Both the position numbers and the translations under genes were made by a program. Under the pieces are notes generated by a model that was not told the DNA's origin, made no database searches, and saw only the letters and a list, made by a program, of their open reading frames with translations. Below are positions 8,114 to 16,694 of a stretch of 45,592 bases of DNA, in pieces. Source of the DNA: JAJYBV01 sp021812265. Its GTDB lineage: Bacteria > Chloroflexota > Ktedonobacteria > Ktedonobacterales > JACDGC01. How positions within the stretch are numbered: position 1 is the first letter of the stretch; each line of letters opens with the position of its first letter. The stretch is from contig DAIDIC010000186.1 in NCBI GenBank assembly GCA_027459525.1, positions 1-45,592 on the forward strand, read 5' to 3'.

Positions 8114-8251
8114 CAGGACTTTCGCTGTAGCATGGAACATCGGGGATGTACAAGGCGCGGCGCCCTTTGTACGGGGGTTCTGGGGACACCCCAGAACCCC
8201 CTTTGTTGCAGATACGAGAACCATGCGCTGCTCTTTCAAGCGAAAGTCCTA
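8114..8251 (+). mobile_element. Miniature inverted-repeat element, copy 2
   Basis: Full-length copy in the same orientation as copy 1. The ends are CAGGACTTTCGCTG and AGCGAAAGTCCTA, flanked by exact direct repeats ACAAT (8109-8113 and 8252-8256). The core hairpin has a perfect 13-bp stem, GGGGGTTCTGGGG pairing with CCCCAGAACCCCC around ACA. A second imperfect stem is bounded by GTACAA and TTGTAC. Confidence 0.9.
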
Positions 8252-8612
8252 ACAATAAAAGAATATTGCAAAGATTTCATTAAATCTAGGAACGCCCTGT
8301 TTTTGGTTTAATGATACAATATGTATAGCGCAGTGTTGTTATACTGCTATCATTTGGGTTGGCGCCGCAGCGCTCATTTTATAGCGCTATCAATCCGAAA
8401 TTTCTGTCGCTTGTTCAACGCAATTTTGTCAATATACCCTTTTTTATTTTTTTGTGCACTCATTTTTTGTCAGCGGCAACTTCTTGCATTGAGCTGGCAG
8501 GCGTATTTTTAGACTGTGATACATGAGCAAGCACGCTTAGGTTATAATTTAAGACCTCTGCGTTTTACACATGAGAAGTCGTCACACATGATATATTTGG
8601 AGATATTTTTTC
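8252..8612 (+). other. Leader region of the ROK kinase gene
   Basis: About 360 bp without a convincing ORF. A TATAAT at 8543-8548, 65 bp before the kinase start, is the best -10 candidate but has no good -35. GGAGAT precedes the start codon by 8 nt. I see nothing else here. Confidence 0.35.
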
Positions 8613-9785
8613 ATGTTCAATATTCAACGGCCAGATCTTATACCCATGTTAATGAATGGAGTCTTTGCCTCTGGCGGCGGCTCTACAAGCCCAGCAACTT
8701 TGCCTGCGCCAAAAACACTGCTGCAAAAACAGCCGGCATCGCCGTTTGTGATTGGTGTAGATTTGGGAGGCACACAGATCCGCGCCGCGGTAATTCATGA
8801 AAGTACCTTAATCAGCAGAGCAAATCGTATGACCCCTGCTTCAGAAGGTCCTGACGCCGTAATTGCTGCAATAAGCCAAACAGCGCATGAAGCGCTGGAA
8901 AGCGCAGAAATCAGTATCAACGATATTAAAGGTATAGGCGTTTCAACGCCGGGGCCGCTAAATCCACAGACGGGAGTTGTTTTTACTGCGCCAAATTTAG
9001 AAGGCTGGGCAAATGTTCCGCTGCGAGATAAATTACAAGCGGTTTTTCCGGATTTACCCGTTTATATAGGTCATGACGCAACATTGGCCGGGCTAGGCGA
9101 ATGGAAATATGGAGCCGGCAAAGGGTCTTCTAATATGATTTATATGACTATCAGTACGGGGATTGGCGGCGGCATAATTGCCAATAAATTGCTGGTCGAT
9201 GGCGCAGTTGGAACCGCCGGCGAAATTGGTCATATGTATGTTGATATGAACCCTCATGCGCCGGTTTGCGGCTCGGGGCATCGCGGCTGCCTGGAGGCGC
9301 TGGCCTCGGGAACGGCAATCGGCAGAGACGCCAGTGATCGTTATGCCGCTGGGACTGCGCGCGCTATTGCTCAAGTATATTATGAATTAATTGGCGAACA
9401 TCCCACTGAAGAGCAGCGTCAGCCAGAACCCGGGGAGACGCTGGCTTTGCGCGCCCGTGATGTGGCTGAAGCGGCAAAGCGCGGCGACGCCGAGGCTATT
9501 GAAATTTTGCAAGCCGCCGGACGGGTTATTGGTTTTGGGATTGTGAATTTGCTGCATACACTTAACCCGGATAGAATTGTGCTGGGTGGTGGTGTCGCCA
9601 TGGGCGCCGGTGAACTGCTGACGCAGCCCATCAATGCAGTGATAGAAGAAAACGCTTTTCAGATTGCCGCTAAAGAGGTTGAATTGACGTTTGCCAGTTT
9701 AGGTGGCGATAATGGCCTCATTGGCGCTGCCGCATATGTGGCTTACCGGCAAGGTTTGGAATATCCCAACAATACTGTTTTATAA
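8613..9785 (+). CDS. ROK-family sugar kinase, probable glucokinase
   Basis: A 390-residue ROK protein that most likely phosphorylates glucose or a related hexose with ATP in the cytoplasm. The phosphate-binding DLGGT is at residues 50-54. The catalytic Asp lies in GHDATLAG at about 155. The metal-site His is in GEIGHMYVD. The ROK cysteine motif reads CGSGHRGCLEA (about 218-228), so the usual middle Cys of CxCGxxGC is Ser. No N-terminal winged helix is present, so it is a kinase rather than a ROK repressor. The first ~42 residues, rich in Pro, Ser and Gly, are an unusual extension. The start is supported by GGAGAT 8 nt upstream. The GH15 enzyme elsewhere in the window could supply glucose. Confidence 0.88.
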   Translation: MFNIQRPDLIPMLMNGVFASGGGSTSPATLPAPKTLLQKQPASPFVIGVDLGGTQIRAAVIHESTLISRANRMTPASEGPDAVIAAISQTAHEALESAEISINDIKGIGVSTPGPLNPQTGVVFTAPNLEGWANVPLRDKLQAVFPDLPVYIGHDATLAGLGEWKYGAGKGSSNMIYMTISTGIGGGIIANKLLVDGAVGTAGEIGHMYVDMNPHAPVCGSGHRGCLEALASGTAIGRDASDRYAAGTARAIAQVYYELIGEHPTEEQRQPEPGETLALRARDVAEAAKRGDAEAIEILQAAGRVIGFGIVNLLHTLNPDRIVLGGGVAMGAGELLTQPINAVIEENAFQIAAKEVELTFASLGGDNGLIGAAAYVAYRQGLEYPNNTVL

Positions 9786-9886
9786 TAACAATAAGTAAGC
9801 TGACTGGTTTGTTGTGGTTTTTTGTCAACAGACGACGCTTTGCAGGCAGTTTATTTATAGAAGATATATTTTTGGGGAGGTTGGCA

Positions 9887-10309
9887 ATGAAAAATAACGC
9901 CAACAATACATTGAATGAGTTTAAGGCGTTTTTGCTTCGCGGAAATTTGATTGATTTAGCGGTTGCTTTTGTTGTCGGCGCAGCGTTCAGCGGGGTGGTA
10001 ACAGCTTTTGTCAGCGACATTGTAACTCCGCTTATCGGCATTCCGGGTAAACTTGATTTTTCGGCCTATTATTTTCAAATTCGAGGTTCGGTTTTTCATA
10101 TCGGCTTATTCTTTAACGCGCTGATAACTTTTGTGATTATCGCAGCTGTACTCTTCTTTTTCGTCGTAAAACCATATACATATTTATTAAATTATAGCAA
10201 AAAAGAAGTTCCGCCGCCGCCAGATTCTAAGGAATGCCCGTATTGTCTGAACACTGTGCCCATGAAAGCCTCTAAATGCGGCTTTTGCACTTCAGATTTA
10301 ACTGCCTGA
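9887..10309 (+). CDS. mscL: Large-conductance mechanosensitive channel with C-terminal zinc ribbon
   Basis: MscL opens under membrane tension and releases solutes during osmotic downshock. The 140-residue protein has the N-terminal amphipathic segment NEFKAFLLRGN, TM1 at about 21-48 with the gate region, and TM2 at about 75-97. The C-terminal tail is a CPYC (117-120)/CGFC (131-134) rubredoxin-like ribbon instead of the usual helical bundle. Such ribbons occur in MscL homologues of some phyla. The start MKNNANN is chosen because GGGGAGG lies 6 nt upstream; the longer ORF lacks support. It lies 101 nt after the ROK kinase and may share its transcript. Confidence 0.93.
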   Translation: MKNNANNTLNEFKAFLLRGNLIDLAVAFVVGAAFSGVVTAFVSDIVTPLIGIPGKLDFSAYYFQIRGSVFHIGLFFNALITFVIIAAVLFFFVVKPYTYLLNYSKKEVPPPPDSKECPYCLNTVPMKASKCGFCTSDLTA

Positions 10310-10360
10310 AATAGTGGCGCTGTGTTTTAATCCACTCTTTTATTCATCAGAAAATTATTG

Positions 10361-10381
10361 GGGCGGCCATATCGGCCGCCC
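10361..10381. terminator. Hairpin between convergent mscL and oppF
   Basis: GGGCGGCC-ATATC-GGCCGCCC is a perfect 8-bp, all-G/C stem with a 5-nt loop, midway between two converging genes. U-runs on either side are poor (AATTTTC on the minus strand). It may stop both transcripts or protect their 3' ends. Confidence 0.5.
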
Positions 10382-10461
10382 TGAATGTATTTGTTGCAGT
10401 GAACACAAAAACTATCCACGGCGCATACACATTTCTTTAGGAATATACACCGTATTAAAAA

Positions 10462-11472
10462 CTAGTTTGCCGGCGCGTGATTGGCAAAGTGACATGCGGC
10501 AAAATGATTTTGTGATTTTATCTCCAGCGGTGGCGCCTCTGTGCGGCAAATTTCCGGATTTCCCAACGCAACCGCGCGTGGGCATCGTGTGTGAAAATGG
10601 CAGCCATTTGGCGGATTTGCCGGGCTTGGTAAATCTCCCTTGAGCACAATGCGTTCTCGCTTCAGCTCTAAAACCGGATCGGGGATAGGGATAGCAGATA
10701 GCAGCGCTTCGGTATAGGGGTGCAATGGCATAGAGTAAAGTGATTTGCTGTCGGTCATTTCAACGATGCGGCCCAAATACATAACCGCAACCCGAGAGCT
10801 GATATGCCGTACAACTGATAAGTTATGCGCAATAAACAGAAAAGTTAAATTGAGTTTTTTCTGCAAATCTTCCATTAAATTCAGCACCTGCGCTTGCACT
10901 GAAACATCCAGCGCCGACACCGGCTCATCCGCAATCACTAAAGACGGGTTTAGCGCAAGGGACCGCGCAATGCCGATTCTCTGCCTTTGTCCGCCGCTGA
11001 ACTCATGCGGAAAGCGGTTAGCGTAAGCCGGATTCATGCCAACCAAATCTAAAAGTTCGCTGATTCTATTTTGCACTGCTTTCTGCGAGCCAAAATGGAA
11101 ATTTTTCAGCGGTTCGGCAATTACCTGAGAGATGGTATATCGTGGATCCAGCGAACTGAAGGGATCTTGAAATATCATCTGCATATGCGCGCGGCGCTGC
11201 CGAATTTGGTTAAGACTCAGAGATTTGAGATTTTCACCTTGAAAGAAAATATCCCCGGACGTAATGGGTAAAAGCTGTAAAATTGCGCGTCCGGTTGTAG
11301 ATTTTCCGCAGCCGCTTTCACCCACCAAACCAAGTGTTTCACCTTTTTTCATGGCGAAACTCACTCCGTCTACGGCTTTTATGGAGCCACGCGGCGCTCC
11401 AATACCTGCCGCAATTGGAAAATGTACTTTTAAGTTCTGAACCTCTAGTAAATTTTCGGAAGTATTGTTCAT
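10462..11472 (-). CDS. oppF: Oligopeptide ABC transporter ATP-binding protein OppF
   Basis: One of the two ATPases of a peptide importer, on the cytoplasmic face. It shows Walker A GESGCGKST, signature FSGGQRQR, Walker B LVIADEPVSALD and the C-terminal oligopeptide-ABC domain with CHFHTRCP and two further cysteines, normal for this subfamily. I start at MNNTSENLLE (336 residues), with AAAGG about 10 nt upstream. The start lies 17 nt after the oppD stop, which excludes the longer reading. It is the last gene of oppA-B-C-D-F. Confidence 0.93.
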   Translation of the reverse strand: MNNTSENLLEVQNLKVHFPIAAGIGAPRGSIKAVDGVSFAMKKGETLGLVGESGCGKSTTGRAILQLLPITSGDIFFQGENLKSLSLNQIRQRRAHMQMIFQDPFSSLDPRYTISQVIAEPLKNFHFGSQKAVQNRISELLDLVGMNPAYANRFPHEFSGGQRQRIGIARSLALNPSLVIADEPVSALDVSVQAQVLNLMEDLQKKLNLTFLFIAHNLSVVRHISSRVAVMYLGRIVEMTDSKSLYSMPLHPYTEALLSAIPIPDPVLELKRERIVLKGDLPSPANPPNGCHFHTRCPRAVALGNPEICRTEAPPLEIKSQNHFAACHFANHAPAN

Positions 11473-11489
11473 GGAACCGTTACCTTTGC

Positions 11490-12458
11490 TTAAAATGGAT
11501 AAAAACAGGCCGCAAACTGACCGGGCTGCACTTCTGTTAATATGGGAACGCTTTCTCTGCACTGCGGCTGCGCTTTTGGGCACCGCGCGGCAAATGGGCA
11601 GCCCTGTGGAAGATGCAGCAAATCGGGTGGCTGTCCGGTAATTGGCTCCAGCCGTTTGCCATCTTCATCATCTAACCGTGGAATAGAGCGCAACAATGCT
11701 TTGGTATATTGATGCGCCGGCATGGCAAATAATTGTGTTGTCGTGGCAGATTCTACAATGCTGCCGGCGTACATAACTACCACACGCTGTGTTGAACCGG
11801 CGACCACACCCATATCATGGGTAATCAGCATAACAGCAGTATGAAATTCGTGAGTTAACCCTTTCATCAACTCTCGGATTTGCGCCTGAATACTAACATC
11901 CAGCGCGGTGGTTAGCTCATCGGCAATCAGCAATTCTGGATTGCAGGAAAGCGCAATGGCAATCATCACACGTTGGCGCATACCGCCGCTGAATTCATGC
12001 GGATAGCTGTTTATCCGTTTTGCGGCGCTGGGAATGCCCACTTTATCCAACATATCAATGGCGCGCGCCATCGCTTCCTTGCGCCCAAGATTCATATGAA
12101 GCCGCACTGATTCGGCAATTTGGAACCCAACAGTGTATACCGGATTGAGTGATGTCATTGGGTCTTGGAAAATCATAGAAATTTTGCCGCCGCGCAGCGC
12201 ACGCAGTTGTTTTTCGTCAATTTTCAGGATATCCTGATTTTGGTATAAAATTTGTTTGCCGGTAATTGAAGCTGGGGGTGTGGGCAGCAGCCGCAAAATT
12301 GACAGCGCTGTAACACTTTTCCCCGAACCGCTTTCACCCACTATTCCCAATGTTTCACCGGGATCAATATATAAATTTACACCGTTTACCGCTTTTACAA
12401 CACCGGCGCGGGTGCGAAACTCTGTTGTTAAATTAGAAACCTCCAATAAGTGAGGCAT
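11490..12458 (-). CDS. oppD: Oligopeptide ABC transporter ATP-binding protein OppD
   Basis: Partner ATPase of OppF, 322 residues. It has Walker A GESGSGKS, signature FSGGMRQR and the C-terminal oligopeptide-ABC extension with CPFAARCPKAQPQC. Walker B reads LLIADELTTALD, with Leu where nearly all relatives have Pro (ADEPTTALD). The catalytic Glu is intact, so activity is probably kept. GAGGAGA lies 8 nt before the ATG. The gene sits 18 nt after oppC. Confidence 0.93.
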   Translation of the reverse strand: MPHLLEVSNLTTEFRTRAGVVKAVNGVNLYIDPGETLGIVGESGSGKSVTALSILRLLPTPPASITGKQILYQNQDILKIDEKQLRALRGGKISMIFQDPMTSLNPVYTVGFQIAESVRLHMNLGRKEAMARAIDMLDKVGIPSAAKRINSYPHEFSGGMRQRVMIAIALSCNPELLIADELTTALDVSIQAQIRELMKGLTHEFHTAVMLITHDMGVVAGSTQRVVVMYAGSIVESATTTQLFAMPAHQYTKALLRSIPRLDDEDGKRLEPITGQPPDLLHLPQGCPFAARCPKAQPQCRESVPILTEVQPGQFAACFYPF

Positions 12459-12476
12459 ATCGTGGTTCTCCTCGGA

Positions 12477-13508
12477 TCAGTCTTTTGTGCGCGGATCAAA
12501 TGCGTCTCTCATACCATCGCCGATAAATGAGAAGCAGAGCACCAAAACGGCAAGCACCGCGGCCGGTAATAATGTTTCGTAGGGATACTGCGCAATATTT
12601 GTAATTGATTCATTTATCATCAATCCCAAACTGGAGCCGGGAGGCTGTACGCCTAACCCGAGAAGGCTTAACACACCTTCATTAATAACGGCGCCGGAAA
12701 TATCCAGTGTGGCTGCTACCACAACCAAACTGGCAATATTCGGCAAAATATGCCGGATAATAATTTGCAGCGAGGTTGAACCTGTGGTGCGCGCCGCTTC
12801 TATAAATTGCTGTTCTTTTAGTTGCATGGTTTGGCCGCGCACATAGCGCGCCATTTGTGGCCATACGGTAAGTCCCAGCGTGAAAGACACTAAGATAAGC
12901 ATTCCGTTGTTGCCGGCAATTTCTATCGCTTTTTGGCCGAATATGCCGGTTATCAGCACTGCAAAAAGCAGGCCCGGAAAGGCGAATATCAAGTCGGTGA
13001 AGCGCGCCAGAACGGTATCAATCACCCCGCCAAAGTAACCGGCCAAAACACCAAATAATACACCCAGTCCAACATCCAACAGGCCAACAACCAGCACGGC
13101 TACGATCATTGACACTTGTATGCCCGCAAGAATTCGAGCAAGCATATCTTGTCCCAAATAATTGGTTCCCAGCCAATACAGCGATGAAGGGCCTGTATCT
13201 ACAGATTCATTGTTGATGAACCAAGGTGTGTGGTATTGACTCGGCTTCGCGTGTAAAAATCCATGACGAAGGGTTAAGACCGGGCCAATTTGTTGGTAAA
13301 TCGGCGGCAAAATAATGGAGGTAAGAATCATCAACAGTACTATTGCCAGCGAAATAAGCGCCCGTTTGTCTTGCGCAAAGCGGCGAAGCGAGTCGCGCAG
13401 CGGAGTGGAAGGATTTTGTTCGGCGGCGAGTATATCCGGATCCATTTCTAATGGACTTGAGAGTATTTCATGTTCAAGCATTGACTCTGATTTTTTTTCA
13501 ATATCCAT
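12477..13508 (-). CDS. oppC: Oligopeptide ABC transporter permease OppC
   Basis: Inner-membrane permease, 343 residues. A long acidic cytoplasmic N-terminus (about 50 residues) precedes TM1. A periplasmic loop typical of OppC follows, then five helices. The cytoplasmic coupling (EAA) segment reads EAARTTGSTSLQIIIRHILP. The C-terminal MRDAFDPRTKD is the usual OppC ending. It begins 9 nt after oppB. Confidence 0.93.
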   Translation of the reverse strand: MDIEKKSESMLEHEILSSPLEMDPDILAAEQNPSTPLRDSLRRFAQDKRALISLAIVLLMILTSIILPPIYQQIGPVLTLRHGFLHAKPSQYHTPWFINNESVDTGPSSLYWLGTNYLGQDMLARILAGIQVSMIVAVLVVGLLDVGLGVLFGVLAGYFGGVIDTVLARFTDLIFAFPGLLFAVLITGIFGQKAIEIAGNNGMLILVSFTLGLTVWPQMARYVRGQTMQLKEQQFIEAARTTGSTSLQIIIRHILPNIASLVVVAATLDISGAVINEGVLSLLGLGVQPPGSSLGLMINESITNIAQYPYETLLPAAVLAVLVLCFSFIGDGMRDAFDPRTKD

Positions 13509-13517
13509 TGTATTCCC

Positions 13518-14459
13518 CTATGAAACCCGAATTCGTGGATCGACGATACTATATAAAATATCTGTTATCAAGTTCATGACGACGACTGCAGTCGCTAATA
13601 TCACAACAGTAGCTTGCAGAACCGGCCAATCGCGATTGAATACTGCGTTAATACCCTGATAGCCAACACCGGGTATGTTAAATAAGTCTTCTACTACAAA
13701 AGCGCCGCTCACTAAATACGCTAACGATGGGCCGATAACGGAAAGCAGCGGCAGCATGGCGTTTCTGAAGGCGTGTATATAAATTACCGAGCGTTCCGCT
13801 ACCCCTTTAGATCGAGCAGTGCGCACGAAGTCTTGGCCCATCACTTCCAACATGACGGTTCTGGTGATACGCGCGAAATAGCCGGTGTTTGTAAGCGCCA
13901 GTATGACAACCGGCGCAATTTTATAGGAAATACTGCCCTCCCAACCGGAAACAGGCAGATACGGCAGATTGTGCGCAACCAAAATATCCATAAGCACTTG
14001 GTAAAAGGGGATAAACACAAATGCGGGAATAGAGTATAAAAACAACATAGACCCCATTAGGGTAGTGTCTATCCATTTGCCGCGTTTTAAAGCGGCGGCA
14101 ACGCCTGCAGGTATACCGATGAGGATCGCCAGCAAAAAAGCGCTCAATCCCAGCTCAACTGAGACGCCGATTGACGGCAGAATGATATCATTAACACTTT
14201 GCCCAGGAAACCGATACGATAATCCAAAGTTTCCGTGTAGCAAATTCCATAAAAAATTTAGGTATTGAATTTCCCATGGTTTATCTAAACCATATTGAAC
14301 TTGCAAGTTGTGGTATGCAATAGCGGTATAATGCTGTCCCAGCAGCGCTTTTATGGGATCCTGCCCTGGCGCCAGATACCCCATGGCGTAAGTAATAAAT
14401 GTAACGCCGATGATAACGAAAACTAACCCAAGAACACGGCGAACAAGAAATTTAAGCAT
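13518..14459 (-). CDS. oppB: Oligopeptide ABC transporter permease OppB
   Basis: Inner-membrane permease pairing with OppC, 313 residues, starting MLKFLVRRVLG as the family does. The coupling segment is TARSKGVAERSVIYIHAFRN, and the end MNLITDILYSIVDPRIRVS is characteristic. The longer upstream reading is an artefact: its first ~35 codons are mobile element copy 3. AGGA lies about 9 nt before the chosen ATG, and the element ends only 25 bp before it, so the leader of oppB has been rebuilt by the insertion. Confidence 0.94.
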   Translation of the reverse strand: MLKFLVRRVLGLVFVIIGVTFITYAMGYLAPGQDPIKALLGQHYTAIAYHNLQVQYGLDKPWEIQYLNFLWNLLHGNFGLSYRFPGQSVNDIILPSIGVSVELGLSAFLLAILIGIPAGVAAALKRGKWIDTTLMGSMLFLYSIPAFVFIPFYQVLMDILVAHNLPYLPVSGWEGSISYKIAPVVILALTNTGYFARITRTVMLEVMGQDFVRTARSKGVAERSVIYIHAFRNAMLPLLSVIGPSLAYLVSGAFVVEDLFNIPGVGYQGINAVFNRDWPVLQATVVILATAVVVMNLITDILYSIVDPRIRVS

Positions 14460-14483
14460 GCAATTTTTCCTGTCTTTGTATGT

Positions 14484-14620
14484 TAGGACTTTCGCTGGAA
14501 AGAGAAGCGCATGGTTCTCGTATCTGCAACAAAGGGAAGTCTGGGGATACCCCAGAACCCCGTACAAGGGGCGCCGCCCCTTGTACATCCCCGATGTTCC
14601 ATGTTGCAGCGAAAGTCCTG
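14484..14620 (-). mobile_element. Miniature inverted-repeat element, copy 3, between oppA and oppB
   Basis: Inverted relative to copies 1 and 2. AGGACTTTCGCTG and CAGCGAAAGTCCT are perfect 13-bp terminal repeats here. Exact 5-bp duplications TATGT lie at 14479-14483 and 14621-14625, and the match extends to 7 bp (GTATGTT) if the end bases are counted. The internal hairpins are retained. Confidence 0.9.
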
Positions 14621-14706
14621 TATGTTAATGTTTGTTAAAAACACTTTTATCCAATATAGCATAGGTCTCAGCAATTGAACAGTTGAAATTTCCTTCCACT
14701 GAACCA

Positions 14707-14742
14707 AATCCCTCTCAGAATCAATTCTTTCTGAGAGGGATT
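14707..14742 (-). terminator. Intercistronic hairpin between oppA and oppB
   Basis: AATCCCTCTCAGAA and TTCTGAGAGGGATT pair perfectly over 14 bp around an 8-nt loop, 80 nt after oppA. There is no long U-run on the minus strand. It therefore fits a partial terminator or 3'-stabilising stem, which commonly keeps binding-protein mRNA in excess over permease mRNA. Confidence 0.75.
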
Positions 14743-14822
14743 CATCAGTACCTAAAGATATTGACTGCCTATATGTATGCTATTTTCAGCGCGGCATATT
14801 TCGCCTGCGTTGAAATAGCATA

Positions 14823-16475
14823 TTAATGCTGAGTTACGTAGATATTTGCCCATTCGCTGTCTGGCACTAATCCGCCGGCGTCTATACTTAAGCCATGCAC
14901 CCATGGTTGGACCACATAGGTGTTTTTGTTCTGAGAGAACGGAATCCAACCGACTTCGTCGACAGCTAATTCTTCAGCTTGATTATAGAGGCTGAAGCGT
15001 TCGGTTTGATTCTGATCTACGTCTGCTTTATTTGTTAAGGCGTCGAAGTTTGGATCATTGAAGTTCATAGTGTTATTCGGGGCGTTTTGGGTAAATTGCA
15101 GGGACAGCCAGTCCTGTGGATCTGGATAGTCGGCAATCCAAGCGAGCAGATAGAATTGGATTTTATTGGTGTACACATCTCCTACTAATTTGTTGAAGGT
15201 AACGCCATTTAAAACGATATTTACGCCTAAGTATGTCTGATATTCAGCCTGAAGTTCTTCGGCAATTTTGTTGTTGTCGCCAACTGCAGGGTATTCCAGT
15301 GTTACTTGCGGCATTTTGCTGGGATCCGGATATACCGAAAGCAGCAATTGTTTTGCGCCTTGGGGATTAAACGGAATGCCTTTCAGATTTTGATCATATC
15401 CCGGCATACCATTCGGCACGATGTGATCGGTTGGGTATACGGAATTCAATAAGGTAGTTTGCGCGATGGTGGCGCGATCGGTTGCCATGGCAAACGCTTT
15501 GCGCACATTGATGTTGTTGAAAGGGGCAATATTCCAGTTTGGTGAAATATAGTTTGTTTCAAGGTATGGGCCTTCGTGTAACTGGTTGTTTGGCAATGCT
15601 TTAGCTTCTACATATTGCTGTGATGGTAGTGGGTTGCCTAAGCCATCCATGTCATATTGTTTAGCTAAATAAGATTGATACGCAGTTGAAGTGTCGTTCA
15701 CAAAGGGCATAACAATCTTGGTAATTTTGGTGGGCGCGCCATACCAATTGGGGTTCGGCACAAATGTCATCTGCACGTTGTGCTGCCACGACTGCATGAT
15801 GAATGGGCCTGTGCCAACCGCGTTATCGGTCCATTGTGCGTTGGTGAATGAAGCGTTATTTGGATCGACCGCAAATGAAGTGGAATATGTCATAGCTTCT
15901 AAGAAATAGCCAACCGGCTGCGCTAAGTTGATGACTAATGTATTCGGGTCTTGCGCAACAACACCGGTTCCAATGATTGTGCTCAGTTTACCGCTATTGC
16001 GATCCATAGCGCCTTTGATGGCGCCAAGATATACGGTTGCGACGTTGGACTTCAGACGTGGATCAAGCGAGCGATCGATGCTGAAGGCAAAAGTGCTGGC
16101 GGTAACAGGGTCTCCGTTAGAAAATTTCAAATTTTGACGTAAGTGGAAGGTATATGTAAGACCATTATTGGTAATTCCGCCGTTAGCTACGGAAGGCACT
16201 ACAGTCGCCATATCGGCAACTACTTGCAATGTGTTGGGATCTAAACTTACGAGTCCGCTGAATGTAAGCTGAATAGCTTCTCCTGAGTTTAAATCGGAAG
16301 GAAGCGCGGGGTCAAATGTTGCAATTTCGCTGACGCCGACATTCGGCAGGGTAAGGGTTTGATCTTTTGCCAGCGTAACAGTGGGGGTAGTTGAACTTCC
16401 TGCTCCGCATGCCGCAACAGCCATGGTTGCGATCATGATAAACGCAACCCAGAAGCGTTTGGGAATAAAACGCAT
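14823..16475 (-). CDS. oppA: Oligopeptide-binding lipoprotein OppA-like (SBP family 5)
   Basis: Extracytoplasmic substrate-binding protein, 550 residues, that captures peptides (or, in some family members, other solutes) and delivers them to OppBC. The signal peptide MRFIPKRFWVAFIMIATMA ends in lipobox AVAAC. The family-5 signature region LTYTFHLRQNLKFSNGDPVT and the later NVRKAFAMATDRATI are present. GAGG lies about 9 nt before the ATG. It is the first gene of the importer operon but is separated from oppB by 363 nt holding a hairpin and a mobile element. The peptide specificity cannot be read from sequence. Confidence 0.93.
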   Translation of the reverse strand: MRFIPKRFWVAFIMIATMAVAACGAGSSTTPTVTLAKDQTLTLPNVGVSEIATFDPALPSDLNSGEAIQLTFSGLVSLDPNTLQVVADMATVVPSVANGGITNNGLTYTFHLRQNLKFSNGDPVTASTFAFSIDRSLDPRLKSNVATVYLGAIKGAMDRNSGKLSTIIGTGVVAQDPNTLVINLAQPVGYFLEAMTYSTSFAVDPNNASFTNAQWTDNAVGTGPFIMQSWQHNVQMTFVPNPNWYGAPTKITKIVMPFVNDTSTAYQSYLAKQYDMDGLGNPLPSQQYVEAKALPNNQLHEGPYLETNYISPNWNIAPFNNINVRKAFAMATDRATIAQTTLLNSVYPTDHIVPNGMPGYDQNLKGIPFNPQGAKQLLLSVYPDPSKMPQVTLEYPAVGDNNKIAEELQAEYQTYLGVNIVLNGVTFNKLVGDVYTNKIQFYLLAWIADYPDPQDWLSLQFTQNAPNNTMNFNDPNFDALTNKADVDQNQTERFSLYNQAEELAVDEVGWIPFSQNKNTYVVQPWVHGLSIDAGGLVPDSEWANIYVTQH

Positions 16476-16632
16476 TGTTCGTACCTCTTAAAATTTTTTC
16501 AACAGTATGATAACTGTCTGACTCCTCCAAAACCCGGTTTTATGCATTGCGCTTCCTAAGCGTTATGCTTAAAATGTATGTTTGTATACCTGCGTCTCAT
16601 GCAAAGAAAAACCATGGTATACATATTACGTT

Positions 16633-16660
16633 AAAAAAATGCTAAATCTCACAGCATTTT
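16633..16660 (-). terminator. Intrinsic terminator of the coiled-coil ATPase gene
   Basis: On the minus strand AAAATGCT-N9-AGCATTTT forms an 8-bp stem followed directly by TTTTTTTAACG when the stem's own U residues are included. It begins 34 nt after the stop codon. The U-run and position make this one of the better terminators in the window. Confidence 0.7.
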
Positions 16661-16694
16661 ACCTCTTTTTAACGTTTGTTTGGTATGATTATTA

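Noticed and set aside
14460..14588. N-terminal extension of OppB
   Set aside because: It is the translation of mobile element copy 3. The family start and Shine-Dalgarno lie downstream.
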